DNA of 59,217 nt from Spirochaetota bacterium (GTDB lineage: Bacteria > Spirochaetota > Spirochaetia > Treponematales > Treponemataceae). Below the pieces are notes generated by a model. That model saw only the letters and a list, made by a program, of their open reading frames with translations. It was not told the DNA's origin and searched no databases. Below, piece by piece: positions 18,325 through 28,967 of the stretch. Positions within the stretch are counted from its first letter, which is position 1. Every line of letters begins with the position of its first letter. The position numbers and the translations under genes are program-made. The DNA lies in assembly GCA_016285185.1 (NCBI GenBank), contig JAEEQG010000128.1:1-59217 (forward strand), written 5' to 3'.

Positions 18325-19566
18325 TCAGGCATTTTCATAATAAAGTTTATGCAAATTGTCTTTTAACGAAATTATCGCTGTGACAAGCTGCGGATCAAAA
18401 TGCTGTCCACTCTGTTCCTGCATAATATGCATAGCTTCTTCAAATGTAAATCTTTCTTTATAAGGTCGTGCAGAGCATAAAGCATCAAAAACATCTGCAA
18501 TAGCCATAATTCTTGCAGATATCGGAATTTGCTTTCCTTTCAACCCGTCAGGATAACCTGTACCATTCCATTTTTCATGATGATACAATGACATTTCATG
18601 GGCAATCTGAACAAACCGTGGTTCTTCTACCCTGAGCAGAGTCTGGAGTATAATTTTGCTGCCCTCGATGGTATGCTTTTTTATTTCTTCAAATTCTTCA
18701 GGTGTAAGTCTACCGGGTTTAAGCAGAATGTTTTCAGGTACTTTTATTTTGCCTATATCATGTAACGGTGCAGCCATGGATATAAGATTCATATCGTTTA
18801 TTGAAAGTTGATCCGTGTAAATGTGGTTTTCTAACAGATATTTGTTTATTAGCGAAACAACTTCTGTCGTCCTTTTTCCATGCTGACCTGTTGTTACGTC
18901 AGAAGATTCTATAATATCTGCAAGGCTGTACAATACCTGACGTTGAATCTGTGCAAGTTTTTGATTTCGTAAATAAACGGAAAACATATAGTTTCTTGCT
19001 GTTTTGGATGAAAAATAAAGCAGCACAGTACCAAGAATATATTCAAGAATAACACCGGACCCGTTTGTTATAATATAATACATGGGAGTGATTCCAGGCC
19101 ATATTATTGTAGCTGCCTGCTCTGCACGGAGAACAACTCCTGTCATGTGGGAAATCCCTGCAACAATACATGAAATTAGTGTAAATTTTGGATTAAAATA
19201 CATGACAGTAAACAAAGGCATTGTCAGATATGTGATTGTTAAATCCAGATTTATATCTGCTGACATACAGGTTATTATGGTCTGAGTTACAAAAAGCAGG
19301 ATGTATTTGAAAATCTGTTTTTCTTTTTGACTTTTTATTTTTTTATCACATATCAATAACGTGGTTGATGAACATAATGCAAAAAGCATTATGAATAATG
19401 CAAAGTTTTTAGGGAAATTATATAATCCTGTCAAACAGAAAATATACAAAAACACACATCCAAAGCTCAATCCAAAGAAGAGCTTGCTACCCAGTGTATT
19501 TATTCTATCAATATGTCCCTCTAAAAATTTGGTTTCAAAATCAATCTCGTCAGTCTTCTTAAGCAT
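18325..19566 (-). CDS. HD-GYP domain membrane protein (putative c-di-GMP phosphodiesterase)
   Basis: A 413-residue protein with five or six membrane segments in residues 20-190 and a C-terminal HD-GYP domain. The domain has the metal motif HDIGK, the HHEKWNGTGYPDGLKG signature and the downstream MAIADVFDAL helix, so it should be an active phosphodiesterase for cyclic di-GMP. The membrane part would serve as sensor. ATG 19566 is used; a TTG six bases earlier is the only other nearby start. No ribosome site is present and a promoter lies 9 bases upstream. Confidence 0.9.
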   Translation of the reverse strand: MLKKTDEIDFETKFLEGHIDRINTLGSKLFFGLSFGCVFLYIFCLTGLYNFPKNFALFIMLFALCSSTTLLICDKKIKSQKEKQIFKYILLFVTQTIITCMSADINLDLTITYLTMPLFTVMYFNPKFTLISCIVAGISHMTGVVLRAEQAATIIWPGITPMYYIITNGSGVILEYILGTVLLYFSSKTARNYMFSVYLRNQKLAQIQRQVLYSLADIIESSDVTTGQHGKRTTEVVSLINKYLLENHIYTDQLSINDMNLISMAAPLHDIGKIKVPENILLKPGRLTPEEFEEIKKHTIEGSKIILQTLLRVEEPRFVQIAHEMSLYHHEKWNGTGYPDGLKGKQIPISARIMAIADVFDALCSARPYKERFTFEEAMHIMQEQSGQHFDPQLVTAIISLKDNLHKLYYENA

Positions 19567-19575
19567 AACCAATCT

Positions 19576-19603
19576 ATTCTATCATCATTAGTTCAATTTG
19601 CAA
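19576..19603 (-). promoter_or_regulatory. Predicted promoter of the HD-GYP gene (near-leaderless)
   Basis: TTGCAA at 19598-19603, a 16-base spacer and TAGAAT at 19576-19581, ending 9 bases before the ATG at 19566 with no Shine-Dalgarno sequence. Confidence 0.5.
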
Positions 19604-19667
19604 AATTTTTTTTTATTCACAGCACAATTTTTTGATAACTTCACCTGTAGCAGGCATTCTGAGAATC

Positions 19668-20216
19668 TTATTCTTCTTTAAGTGGACTTCCGCAATAAGT
19701 ACATTTTCCTACAGTACCGGCTCTTATACGAGACGTACCGCCGCAGTTTTTACAGGCAATCTCAACAAAGCCGAATTTTTTTACCTTGTTGTCCTTTGCA
19801 TCGTTCAAAATTACACAAAAGTCACCACCCTGCTGCAAAACACAATTTCGAAAATACCTGTATCGGAATAAACTTTTAAGCTCTTTTTCCAGTTTGTAAT
19901 CAGGTTTGTTCAAGATTGTAGAAAATTCCTTAAGAGTGATTGTTCCGTCTCTGTCACCGCAGAATATGTCATTATAATTAACAGCAGCATTTATCAATAT
20001 CCCGGTTTTTATCGCATTCCATAAAATGAAGCTGTTCAGTAAAAGAAATATCACCCATACAATTACTATTGAAATTTCACCTTCTCCAGATAAATCCAGT
20101 ATTTCCGTTATAAGTGCAAAAACGAAAAATGGTATAAATACTCCACATAATATAAATTCCACAATACGTTTTATCTTGTGAAACGAAAGAATTGCATAAT
20201 TTAAATATGTATTCAT
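19668..20216 (-). CDS. Membrane protein with C-terminal zinc ribbon
   Basis: A 182-residue protein I cannot name. Residues 12-65 hold two membrane spans; a cytoplasmic region follows with an ELEKELKSL-type helix; the last 30 residues form a zinc ribbon with CKNCGG and CTYCGS, twelve residues apart. AAGGAG lies directly after the pepF stop, 13 bases upstream, so it is the second gene of a pepF operon. It might tether or sense something at the membrane. Confidence 0.7.
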   Translation of the reverse strand: MNTYLNYAILSFHKIKRIVEFILCGVFIPFFVFALITEILDLSGEGEISIVIVWVIFLLLNSFILWNAIKTGILINAAVNYNDIFCGDRDGTITLKEFSTILNKPDYKLEKELKSLFRYRYFRNCVLQQGGDFCVILNDAKDNKVKKFGFVEIACKNCGGTSRIRAGTVGKCTYCGSPLKEE

Positions 20217-20229
20217 GTCCGAAAACTCC

Positions 20230-22038
20230 TTAACCTAAATTGTATTTTTTAAACAACTCGATTTCTTTCTCCAATGAATTTATGCCTTCTTTCCAGAAAT
20301 TCTGTTCTTCGATGGAAAAACCTGCTTTGGCGCAAAGTTGTTCACAGGAAATCCGTCCCGTATCCAAAAGGAGTTCCTTGTATATGGCAGGAAATTTGTC
20401 ACCATTCTTTTCATAAAGGGCATACAGACCTGCGCTGAATAACATGCCGAACGCATACGGAAAATTGTAAAAATCGAGACTTGTACTGTAATAATGAGAT
20501 TTCAATGCCCACATATAAGGATGCCGGACAGACAAGCCCGATCCGTAAGTTTTATTTTGAGCTTCCTCCATAAGTGTACAAAAATCCTGCGCTGACAGTT
20601 CTCCTTCTGTTGCGCGTTTTTCAAATACACTTTTTTCAAAATAATAGCGAGATAATATATCAACCAAAACCTGACAACAATCCTGCAGATGAAGCTCAAT
20701 AAGTATCCGTCTTTCATCTTCACCGGATTTTTTTATCATATCCTTTTGTACTATTGTTTCAGCAAAATTACTGGCAGTTTCTGCAAGTGTCATAGGATAT
20801 TGGCTGAGCTCAAAATCCATATCCTTAATGCAATAAAAATGATAGGCATGTCCAAGTTCGTGCGCCAACGTTGTTATATCAGAAAAAGTTCCCGTAAAAT
20901 TCGACAAAATTCTGGAAACTTTTTGTTCTGGAAAATCAATACAGTATGCTCCTCCAACTTTTCCCGGACGAATACGGGCATCAACCCAGTTGTTTTCGAA
21001 AGCTGTTCGTGCAAAGTTTCCCATATCCTGTGAAAAACTACTGAACCTCTCTATCACATAGTCTTTTGCTTCATCAAAAGTCCAAACTTTGGAAACAGGA
21101 GAGTCTCCTGAAGAAGAACCTCCCGGCATAGGAGCGAACAAATCATAAAACGGTAAAGAAGGATCTGTCTGGTATGGATATAAAACCCGAGCTTTTGTCT
21201 TTAAATAATCACGCCACATAGGAAGTGATTCTTCAATCGACACAATAAGTGCATCAAGAGTTTTTTTAGAAAGTCGTGACTGCAAAAGACTTTTTTCAAG
21301 TGATGTATCCCAATTCCGCCTTTTGTTAAGCGTAAGAGTCTGCCCTTTTATGTTGTTCATACAGGCTGCGAGGGGTATTTCTGCGCTTTTCAGAAGCGCA
21401 ATTTCTTTTTCGAATGATTCCTTTCTGGTTTTTGGATCTTTGCTATAAGCATCATTGCGCAATTCATTAAAGGTTTTGCCGGATTTTCCATCTCTTAGGT
21501 TTGAAATGATCTGTTCCTGCAAGCGGCTCCAACTTTCTCCCCCGGTCAGATTCAATTCTGCCGCTATAAGTTCCAGCTCATCATCCATCTGATGTCTGCA
21601 CAATTCAATGTTCTCAGCAAATATAGTTGAATATTTTTCCAGCTTAGGGAAACGTAAATATATTTTTTTCAGATCACATTCTTTGCTTTGAACGATTTTT
21701 TCATATAAAATCTTTCGGAATTTAATATCAAGTTGTTCGATTCCTATCGATTTTTCTTCAAGTGTGGATAATTTTTGAATATAATTATTATTTGTTGTTT
21801 CAGTTGAATAAACAGCATACGCAAACGAATGTAATGACATAAAAAGACTTTTGATCTTGTTTATTACTTTAAGCCAATCATTAAGCCATGAAGGAAAATC
21901 AGATATTTGTTTTTTACCCAATAAATTCAATGCCTTGTTCTGCAAGTTATCCAATTCATTAAGTGTATCTGAAAATTTTTTTGAATCATAGGAATAAATC
22001 GGTGACATATCCCACTGAGGAATTACTTCTTTTGACAT
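20230..22038 (-). CDS. pepF: M3-family oligoendopeptidase F
   Basis: A cytoplasmic zinc metallopeptidase of the M3B/PepF family that cuts short peptides. The 602 residues show the usual N-terminal helical lobe and the catalytic HELGH motif at residues 393-397, with the third ligand region ETASNFAE about 25 residues later. The start ATG has AAGGAAG at 5-base spacing. It is divergent from the rRNA/tRNA methyltransferase gene. In an amino-acid-fermenting treponeme it would supply peptides for catabolism, but no transporter is adjacent. Confidence 0.93.
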   Translation of the reverse strand: MSKEVIPQWDMSPIYSYDSKKFSDTLNELDNLQNKALNLLGKKQISDFPSWLNDWLKVINKIKSLFMSLHSFAYAVYSTETTNNNYIQKLSTLEEKSIGIEQLDIKFRKILYEKIVQSKECDLKKIYLRFPKLEKYSTIFAENIELCRHQMDDELELIAAELNLTGGESWSRLQEQIISNLRDGKSGKTFNELRNDAYSKDPKTRKESFEKEIALLKSAEIPLAACMNNIKGQTLTLNKRRNWDTSLEKSLLQSRLSKKTLDALIVSIEESLPMWRDYLKTKARVLYPYQTDPSLPFYDLFAPMPGGSSSGDSPVSKVWTFDEAKDYVIERFSSFSQDMGNFARTAFENNWVDARIRPGKVGGAYCIDFPEQKVSRILSNFTGTFSDITTLAHELGHAYHFYCIKDMDFELSQYPMTLAETASNFAETIVQKDMIKKSGEDERRILIELHLQDCCQVLVDILSRYYFEKSVFEKRATEGELSAQDFCTLMEEAQNKTYGSGLSVRHPYMWALKSHYYSTSLDFYNFPYAFGMLFSAGLYALYEKNGDKFPAIYKELLLDTGRISCEQLCAKAGFSIEEQNFWKEGINSLEKEIELFKKYNLG

Positions 22039-22133
22039 TTTTCTTCCTTATGTACTTAAATATAATACTAAATCCAAAAAAAATCTTGAAAAACTTAGAA
22101 TTATCAGCTAGATTTTTCGCTGGATATCCTATA

Positions 22134-22916
22134 ATGAAAAACAAGCAATTCAAGGAACTCGCCGTTTGTGGTGTAGAAGCTGTAAAAGCTTTGGGTAATA
22201 AAAATCCTGACTCAATAACACGGTTTTATTACAATACGGAACATGCTCCGATGTTCGGTTCTTTGTGCCATTACCTGGCAGAAAAACACATTCCCTACAA
22301 CTGTGTAAAAAGTGACACCGAGCTTGAAAAACTCTGCGGCAGTGTTCATCATCAGGGCGTTGTTGCGATGATTCCTCAGCCGGTCTTGCACGAAGTCTGC
22401 CTTGCAGATATTTCGGACTGGATGCGTAATAAAGAACATATTATACTTCTGGACCGCGTAGGAAATGCCAATAATCTTGGTGCCATCGTAAGAAGTGCTG
22501 TTTTTTTCGGGATAAAAAACCTTATTATTCCTACAGACGAGGCGCAGAGCAGCATAACAACAAGCAGTTACAGAGTTGCGCAGGGCGGCATGGAATACAT
22601 CAGGCTGTTTAAGGTATCTTCTCTACCTGAACTATTGGAATCCGTAAAAAACAAGTTCATAAGAATCGGAACAGATTTAAGGGCAAAAAACGATGTTGCC
22701 GACCTTGTCCATATTGCAGAAAAAAAATCTGTCTTTTTGGTTCTCGGTAATGAAGAACATGGTATTTCCCAACAAGTAAAAAACAAATGTGACTTTTTAA
22801 TCAAAATAAACGGTAAAAGTTCATCAGGCGGAAAAGACACCGATGTCGAAAGCCTGAATGTGGCACAGGCAGCTGCCGTTTTGGCCTATGAGATGAGTAA
22901 AATTAAATATCTTTAG
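22134..22916 (+). CDS. SPOUT-family (TrmH/SpoU) RNA 2'-O-methyltransferase
   Basis: Uses S-adenosylmethionine to methylate ribose 2'-OH of rRNA or tRNA. The 260 residues have a short substrate-binding N-terminal domain (CGVEAVKAL near residue 10, followed by a VHHQGVVA segment as in RlmB) and the trefoil-knot catalytic domain with NANNLGAIVRSA, LVLGNEEHGIS and SLNVAQAAAV, the three SpoU motifs. ATG 22134 is used; the frame is open further upstream but that part overlaps the divergent pepF gene. RlmB-like 23S rRNA modification is the best guess. Confidence 0.88.
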   Translation: MKNKQFKELAVCGVEAVKALGNKNPDSITRFYYNTEHAPMFGSLCHYLAEKHIPYNCVKSDTELEKLCGSVHHQGVVAMIPQPVLHEVCLADISDWMRNKEHIILLDRVGNANNLGAIVRSAVFFGIKNLIIPTDEAQSSITTSSYRVAQGGMEYIRLFKVSSLPELLESVKNKFIRIGTDLRAKNDVADLVHIAEKKSVFLVLGNEEHGISQQVKNKCDFLIKINGKSSSGGKDTDVESLNVAQAAAVLAYEMSKIKYL

Positions 22917-23007
22917 TCTTATTCCTGAAAAAAAATATTTTTCTTTTTATTCTCTTAAATTTTTTACATTTTTTGAGTTTTAAGGTGTATAATTATCAAG
23001 AAGTGTT

Positions 23008-26000
23008 ATGCCAAAAAAAAATGTTTTACCCTTTGTTTTAATGTGCTTACTTGCACTATTTCTTCCTGTCTATCTCAGTTTTTTTCTATTAAGGTTTCAA
23101 ACTGCAGATTTAGCCATCAACATTCCTGATATCAGAAAACTTTTGCTTTCAATCTGGATAATCACGATTATTCTGGAAGCTATAGCTTTTTTCATTGTGT
23201 TTTCTACAAATCGGGGACTAAGAAAAGCATCCGATACAAACGCACAGCAATTTGAACAGGAACGCTTTTTACGCGAAATCTGCTATGATATTTACGAAAA
23301 TGTTTTTGAAATTGACGTTACCGAAAATATTCTTATTGGTGAAACCGCAAAAACCGTCCCCGAATTCCTGAACATGAAGGGGAATACAAACTATGATTCA
23401 AACCTGGAAGCCCTGCTCAAAAAAGTTGTCCATCCTGACTACATACAAGAAATGAGTGATAAATTCTGTTCTGCAAACCTTAAAAAAATGTACGAACAGA
23501 ATATAAGCGTTTATCAGTATTCATTTATGGACAAAAGCTACAGTTCCGGTTACCTCTGGAAAAGAGCAACAATCCGACTTTATTACTTTAAACCGACAGC
23601 TTCGTTGCGTGCTTTTATTTTTATTCAGAATATTGATGAAGAAAAGAAAAAAGAACTTTCACTAGTAGAAAAAAGCGAAAAAGACTTTTTAACCAACCTT
23701 CTTAACAAATTGTCATTTGAAAACTGTATAAAAAGCTATCTTTCACAGCCCGAAACCCCTGATCATAAATGCGCTTTTATTATCCTGGATATTGATAATT
23801 TCAGACAGATAAACGAAACATTGGGATATTTAAGCGGCGATTCCATCATTATGGAATTTATCGAAACCATAAAACGTAATATCTCCGAAGACGACATCGT
23901 CGGCCGTTTGGGTGGTGTTTGTTTTGCCGTCTTTATGAAAAACTTTTCCACAAAAAAAGATCTTAAAGCTTCCATGCAAAAACTTTGCGATGAAATTCGA
24001 AGACGGGTCGACAAAGACGGTATTATTTGTTCTGTCTCGGCCAGTATCGGTGTTTCCCTGTATCCTGAACACGGCAATACTTATAAAGAACTGTTCAGCA
24101 AAGCGAATGATGCCCTTTATTATTCTCAAACGCATGGTATGGATACGTTTACGATTTACAAAAGCACCCTGCTTGAACATCAAGCTTTCTTTGTTGATGA
24201 AAAAGATATTGATGAACTTGTTAATACAGCAGCGGACGGTATTGCGAAGATTGTAGTAAATCCAGAATTCACATTCCTCTATACAAATCAAAAATTTCTG
24301 AATCTTATAGGTCGTACTTCAAAAGACATTGAACATGACAACTACATGGGAATAACATACTTCCATCCAGAAGATGTTCCGCAAATTTTTGAAGCTCTGT
24401 ATTTTGCACTTGAAAAACGAATCCCGTATTCAATCTCATACCGTATTCAGCACAAAAACGGACATTACGTTTCTGTAAGAACACAATGTCTGTTTGTTGA
24501 TGAACTTTACGAAGGCAAATTCCCTGTTTTGTACAGTATCTTTACAGATATCACCGATATGGTAAAAATCACGGATGAACTTGTTACCGCAAAGGAAGAA
24601 GCTCTTGCCGCTACAAAAGCAAAATCAAACTTCCTTGCTAGTATGAGCCACGAAATTCGAACTCCTATGAACGCAATCATGGGTATGAGTGATTTGATCC
24701 TGCTTGATAAGACATCATCGCCGTCTTGTCTCGAGTATGCAAAAAACATCAGTACAGCCTGCCGAAGCCTTTTGGGAATCATTAACGATATTCTTGATAT
24801 TTCAAAGATCGAATCCGGCAAACTCACACTTACCGTTGTTCCATACAATTTTACGGAGATGATTAATGACATTATCACGATGATTAAACTGCGAGCTGCT
24901 GATAAATTCCTGGACTTTTTTGTTCATATTGATCCGGCAGTTCCAAACGAACTTATAGGAGACGAAATCCGTATAAAGCAGGTTCTTTTAAACTTGCTCA
25001 GTAATGCTGTCAAATACACACATGAAGGATATGTTGCCTTAACGGTAACTGCAGAGAAAAAAGGCGATGAATACGAATTCCACTATATTGTAAATGATAC
25101 GGGAATGGGTATTAAAGACGAAGACAGAAAAAAGCTATTCACGGAGTTTGAGCGCCTTGATACACAAAAGAACCGTAATATCGTTGGAACAGGCTTGGGA
25201 CTTGCAATTACAAAACAGCTTTGCGAGATGATGGGCGGTTCAATTACCTGCCAGAGTCAATATGGATATGGTTCAACTTTCACGGCTGTTGTAAAGCAGA
25301 AAGTCGACTACTACGTTCCGTTTGTAGCTCCGCTTGAATCCAACAATACCAAGATTCTTTATTTTGAACCCCGTAGTCGTTACAGCATGCATACCATGAT
25401 TGAATTTGACGCAATGAACTGCTCCACAGATTTGTGCGTTGATGTAAAAGGACTGTGCAGAAAGCTGACTGATTCCAAAGTTGAAGGTCTCTATGATTTT
25501 GTTTTTGTTGATGCCAAATATCTGAACAAAGTCGTCAACTGCATAGAAGCAGAAAGCCTGAGTAACGTAAAAGTCGTTACAATGGCAAGCGAAATGAATG
25601 ATATCCCCAAAGATTCCGATGTATGTATTCTTATTACGCCTGTTTTCTGTTACCAGTTGGCCCAGGTATTCTCCGGCAAATTCTCAACAATTAAATCACA
25701 TGTGGCAACAACCGGCAAATTTGAACGTGTTTATGCACCAGAAGCGAATGTTCTTGTTGTAGACGACAATGCCGTTAACCTTAAGGTCGCAAGCGGGCTT
25801 TTAAAAACACACGAAATAAACGCCGATACGGCATCTTCAGGTTTTGATGCATTGGACGCATTGCAAAAGAAAACATACGACCTCATCTTTATGGATCATT
25901 TTATGCCTGAGATGGACGGTATCGATACAACACATGAAATCCGAAAAATGGACAACGCAAACTCAACAAAGCCTATCATTGCACTGACCGCAAATGCTTT

Positions 26001-26760
26001 GAGCGGTGTTCGCGAAATGTTCCTGTCCGAAGGGTTGAACGATTTTATGTCAAAACCGATAGAACCGAGCAGGCTCAACGCCGTCCTGCAGGAATGGTTG
26101 CCTAAGAACAAAATAATACTTAGAACGGAAGATTCTGCGGATGACAAAGACGATTCCGATGAAAATGCGGATGGAATCGACTTTAAAGCAGGTTTGGCAT
26201 ATGCAGGCGATTCTCCTTCGGTTTATTTGGAAATACTGACCACATACACATTAGGTGCCGACAAACGAATCGAAGAATTACGGAAGATGTCGGCAGATAC
26301 AGAACTACAGCCGTTTGTAACAAATATACACGGACTAAAGAGTTCTTCGCTTTACATCGGAGCCAAAAAACTTTCAACCATGGCAGCAGAACTTGAAAAA
26401 GCAGGTTTGGCATCAGATAGAAAATTCATTGAAGAACACTTTGAACCTTGTATGGATGAATACAAAACAATCTTGGAAAAAGTCAGCGCATATCTGCAGG
26501 AATCCAAAGAAAAAATGACAAAAACCAAGAATACTGGTACAATATCACTGTTAAGAGATAAAATTGAACCATTGGCTAATGCAGCTTATGATATGGACAT
26601 GGTAACCATCGACGATATTATGAAAGAAATTTCAGAGTATGAGTGGCAGCCTGAAATTCAGAGTGCTCTCGATTCAATATCAAAAGGTGCTTACGCTTTT
26701 GACTATACAACGGTTTCCGATGAAACAAAAAAGTTAGAAGAATTAATAAAAAAAATGTAA
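23008..26760 (+). CDS. Hybrid sensor histidine kinase with degenerate GGDEF, PAS, receiver and HPt domains
   Basis: A 1250-residue membrane-anchored phosphorelay protein. In order: two membrane spans (about 7-30 and 46-68); a GGDEF-like domain (about 215-390) whose catalytic motif is GGVCF at 302-306 instead of GGDEF; a PAS domain (about 405-520); a HisKA domain with phospho-acceptor H548 in [10 protein letters not shown]; an HATPase domain with [16 protein letters not shown] and GTGLGLAI; a receiver-like segment that seems degenerate (about 790-900); a full receiver with D963 in [11 protein letters not shown]; and an HPt domain with H1108 in HGLKSSS. About 85 C-terminal residues are helical and unassigned. 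It precedes a lone receiver by 12 bases. Confidence 0.92.
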   Translation: MPKKNVLPFVLMCLLALFLPVYLSFFLLRFQTADLAINIPDIRKLLLSIWIITIILEAIAFFIVFSTNRGLRKASDTNAQQFEQERFLREICYDIYENVFEIDVTENILIGETAKTVPEFLNMKGNTNYDSNLEALLKKVVHPDYIQEMSDKFCSANLKKMYEQNISVYQYSFMDKSYSSGYLWKRATIRLYYFKPTASLRAFIFIQNIDEEKKKELSLVEKSEKDFLTNLLNKLSFENCIKSYLSQPETPDHKCAFIILDIDNFRQINETLGYLSGDSIIMEFIETIKRNISEDDIVGRLGGVCFAVFMKNFSTKKDLKASMQKLCDEIRRRVDKDGIICSVSASIGVSLYPEHGNTYKELFSKANDALYYSQTHGMDTFTIYKSTLLEHQAFFVDEKDIDELVNTAADGIAKIVVNPEFTFLYTNQKFLNLIGRTSKDIEHDNYMGITYFHPEDVPQIFEALYFALEKRIPYSISYRIQHKNGHYVSVRTQCLFVDELYEGKFPVLYSIFTDITDMVKITDELVTAKEEALAATKAKSNFLASMSHEIRTPMNAIMGMSDLILLDKTSSPSCLEYAKNISTACRSLLGIINDILDISKIESGKLTLTVVPYNFTEMINDIITMIKLRAADKFLDFFVHIDPAVPNELIGDEIRIKQVLLNLLSNAVKYTHEGYVALTVTAEKKGDEYEFHYIVNDTGMGIKDEDRKKLFTEFERLDTQKNRNIVGTGLGLAITKQLCEMMGGSITCQSQYGYGSTFTAVVKQKVDYYVPFVAPLESNNTKILYFEPRSRYSMHTMIEFDAMNCSTDLCVDVKGLCRKLTDSKVEGLYDFVFVDAKYLNKVVNCIEAESLSNVKVVTMASEMNDIPKDSDVCILITPVFCYQLAQVFSGKFSTIKSHVATTGKFERVYAPEANVLVVDDNAVNLKVASGLLKTHEINADTASSGFDALDALQKKTYDLIFMDHFMPEMDGIDTTHEIRKMDNANSTKPIIALTANALSGVREMFLSEGLNDFMSKPIEPSRLNAVLQEWLPKNKIILRTEDSADDKDDSDENADGIDFKAGLAYAGDSPSVYLEILTTYTLGADKRIEELRKMSADTELQPFVTNIHGLKSSSLYIGAKKLSTMAAELEKAGLASDRKFIEEHFEPCMDEYKTILEKVSAYLQESKEKMTKTKNTGTISLLRDKIEPLANAAYDMDMVTIDDIMKEISEYEWQPEIQSALDSISKGAYAFDYTTVSDETKKLEELIKKM

Positions 26761-26772
26761 GGAGAACACAAC

Positions 26773-27135
26773 ATGAAACAGATTTTTATTGTTGATGATG
26801 AAGTAACTAATTTAAGAATTGCGGAAAACGCACTCAAAGACAAATATAAACTCAAACTGCTTACTGGCGGTAAACAATTGTTTGTAATGCTTGAACGGGA
26901 ATTACCGGAATTAATACTCCTTGATATTCAAATGCCCGAAATCGACGGAATCGCCGTTATGGAAATACTTAAAGAACATGAGGATTATAACAAAATCCCA
27001 GTTATCTTTCTTACCTCAAACACTGACAAAGACATCGTTGTAAAAGCATTAAAACTCGGTGCAATTGATTACATCGCCAAACCTTTCGATGCAAACAGCT
27101 TGTACCAACGTATACAAAAATGTATCGGTTTTTAA
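26773..27135 (+). CDS. Single-domain CheY-like response regulator
   Basis: A stand-alone receiver of 120 residues with the acidic pair DDE at 8-10, phospho-acceptor D51 in LLDIQMPEIDG, the Thr of FLTSN and the Lys of AKPFD. GGAG lies 9 bases before the ATG. It follows the hybrid kinase by 12 bases and is the probable terminal target of that kinase's HPt domain. There is no output domain, so it would act by binding a partner. Its stop overlaps the convergent PF06541 gene by 4 bases. Confidence 0.9.
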   Translation: MKQIFIVDDEVTNLRIAENALKDKYKLKLLTGGKQLFVMLERELPELILLDIQMPEIDGIAVMEILKEHEDYNKIPVIFLTSNTDKDIVVKALKLGAIDYIAKPFDANSLYQRIQKCIGF

Positions 27136-27968
27136 TCCTTTCTGCTTTTTCTGTGTAAAAACTGTTCTCGTCTATTTGAAAGTTCAATTTTTATCTGCTG
27201 TTTAATGTTTTCTAGCTTAAAAGAATCGGTTATTGTCTTTACTTTTGGATATGCCTTAATCAAGTGCATAATCCTAGGACTTTTTGTCTTCATATTATTA
27301 TATTCGACAATAAACGATTTGCTGAACTTGCTTGATTCCTGTTGTAATTTTGTTCTTACTGAGTTTATCATCGAACTAATATTGTTCGAAACAAGCCATT
27401 CTTCTTCTCTGAATTTTTCCCTTACAGATTCCATAAAATCATAGAAGCGCGCAACCTGTTTGTTGAACGAAATCAAAGTCTGTAATGTAAATACCATATC
27501 AACTGTCAGAACAACTACCAACCCAAGTGCCAAAAGGTTAGCATAATATGCGTCAATCGACTGTATAAAACCAAATAAAGCTGGATGAACAAAATGCGAG
27601 GCAAGTGTTGCCATTGTTCCAAATATCAGTGAATTAAGTAAACATACTCGTCCGTGAATATGAAATTTCATGTCAGAATAATCCCACCATTTTGTATGGA
27701 ACATTTTTTCCATAACCCATGAAGTAACATATTCCAAAAGACTAGTCAAAAATGTGGCAAGCAAAAAAAGTCGTACCCAAGTGTTGCTGAACGGTTTCAA
27801 TAGGTACATTACCAAAAGCCCGCCAAACCCGTATACGGGACAAAGCGGACCATAAAGAAAACCGCGGTTTATGAATTTTTTTGCTGGTATTGAACAGTAA
27901 ATGACTTCGCCGACCCAACCTATAAAACTATAAGAAAGAAAAAGAAGAAAAATATAAGATATACTCAT
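27132..27968 (-). CDS. Putative ABC transporter permease-like membrane protein (PF06541 type)
   Basis: A 278-residue membrane protein of the family annotated as ABC_trans_CmpB (PF06541). The N-terminal FLSYSFIGWVGEVIYCSI, NRGFLYGPLCPVYGFGG and the WWDYSDMKFHIHGRVCLLNSLIFG segment are its hallmarks. About five membrane segments span residues 1-165; a long helical cytoplasmic tail follows. No ABC ATPase is nearby and the transporter label is only historical, so function is open. Confidence 0.82.
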   Translation of the reverse strand: MSISYIFLLFLSYSFIGWVGEVIYCSIPAKKFINRGFLYGPLCPVYGFGGLLVMYLLKPFSNTWVRLFLLATFLTSLLEYVTSWVMEKMFHTKWWDYSDMKFHIHGRVCLLNSLIFGTMATLASHFVHPALFGFIQSIDAYYANLLALGLVVVLTVDMVFTLQTLISFNKQVARFYDFMESVREKFREEEWLVSNNISSMINSVRTKLQQESSKFSKSFIVEYNNMKTKSPRIMHLIKAYPKVKTITDSFKLENIKQQIKIELSNRREQFLHRKSRKD

Positions 27969-28072
27969 AAAACACCCGGCTCTATCGCCATATAATAAAT
28001 AATAATAAAAAATAAAGCATATAACAAATTTTTACTTGTAAATTGTGACTTTTTTATGTATTTTTTTAAAGT

Positions 28073-28633
28073 ATGGATGATTTATACGAGGTTCTGGGCG
28101 TATCCAAAACCGCAAGCAGTGACGAAATAAAAAAAGCATATAGAGAAGCCGCTTTCAAATACCATCCCGACCAAAATCCGGGCGATACTCTTGCCGAAGA
28201 AAAGTTTAAAAAAATTAATGCAGCTTACGATGTTTTGGGTGACGAAACAAAACGTGCACAATATGACAGATACGGAAATACAGAAACCCAGACCAACACT
28301 TGGAATAATACACAACAAACGCAGTATGGTTATTCCGGATATGATCCTTTTGAAGAATTCTTCAGGAATGCACAGCAATCTGCACAGCAAAGACAATACA
28401 CATACACTTACTATGATACAGGTCGCCAACAAAAAAATCGGTTTACAAAACGCGAAGCATGGAATTCACTCATAAAGAGTATTCTCATGCTTTTGACAGG
28501 TCTTTTTATGCTGTCTTCAGGCTTTTTTCTTGGGATTTTTGGATTTTTTATTTCTATAGTACTTATAGCAAACGGAATCAGCGGCACAACACATGCCTTG
28601 CAAGCCATTCTCAGGCTTGGTAGTGACAAATAG
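28073..28633 (+). CDS. Membrane-anchored J-domain protein
   Basis: A 186-residue DnaJ-type co-chaperone that would stimulate a DnaK ATPase. Residues 2-66 form the J domain with the HPD tripeptide at 31-33. A Gln/Asn/Tyr-rich linker (about 70-130) follows, and two hydrophobic segments (about 140-180) anchor the C-terminus, so the J domain should be presented at the membrane face. There is no zinc-binding or client-binding domain, so it is not DnaJ itself. No clear ribosome site precedes the ATG. Confidence 0.9.
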   Translation: MDDLYEVLGVSKTASSDEIKKAYREAAFKYHPDQNPGDTLAEEKFKKINAAYDVLGDETKRAQYDRYGNTETQTNTWNNTQQTQYGYSGYDPFEEFFRNAQQSAQQRQYTYTYYDTGRQQKNRFTKREAWNSLIKSILMLLTGLFMLSSGFFLGIFGFFISIVLIANGISGTTHALQAILRLGSDK

Positions 28634-28640
28634 AGCCGGT

Positions 28641-28859
28641 TTAGCGTTCGCGGAAAATGATGCGTCCGCGGTTCAAATCATAAGGTGAAAGAGCAACTTT
28701 TACGCTGTCTCCAGGAACAATTCTGATATAGTGTTTTCTCATTTTTCCGGATAAATGTGCAAGAATAATATGACCATTCTGCAATTCAACCCTGAACATC
28801 GTATTCGGTAAAGCTTCTTTGACAATACCTTCTACTTCTATAGCTTCCTCTTTAGCCAC
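28641..28859 (-). CDS. infA: Translation initiation factor IF-1
   Basis: A 72-residue OB-fold factor that occupies the ribosomal A site during initiation. [20 protein letters not shown] and the [17 protein letters not shown] region match IF-1 throughout. The start codon is GTG at 28859 with GGAGG 4 bases upstream. It stands alone rather than in a ribosomal protein operon and is convergent with the J-domain gene. Confidence 0.95.
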   Translation of the reverse strand: MAKEEAIEVEGIVKEALPNTMFRVELQNGHIILAHLSGKMRKHYIRIVPGDSVKVALSPYDLNRGRIIFRER

Positions 28860-28893
28860 AAGTCCTCCAAATTAAAAAAACAAATAAAAAAAG

Positions 28894-28922
28894 TTGCTTT
28901 TTAAGCAATTCACACTTATAAT
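28894..28922 (+). promoter_or_regulatory. Predicted promoter of the DksA-type gene, with overlapping inverted repeat
   Basis: TTGCTT at 28894-28899, 17-base spacer, TATAAT at 28917-28922. The -35 is the left arm of a perfect inverted repeat TTGCTT-TTT-AAGCAA (28894-28908), which could be an operator or a weak hairpin. Confidence 0.5.
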
Positions 28923-28967
28923 TCTATGAATAAATGAATGACTTTGTCAACATGGAGAATTGGAACA

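Noticed and set aside
22926-22950. A/T-only hairpin after the SPOUT methyltransferase gene as a terminator
   Set aside because: The stem has almost no G-C pairs and lies in general poly-A/T sequence; too weak to call.
23800-23960. Active diguanylate cyclase in the hybrid kinase
   Set aside because: The signature is GGVCF, lacking the Asp/Glu needed for catalysis.
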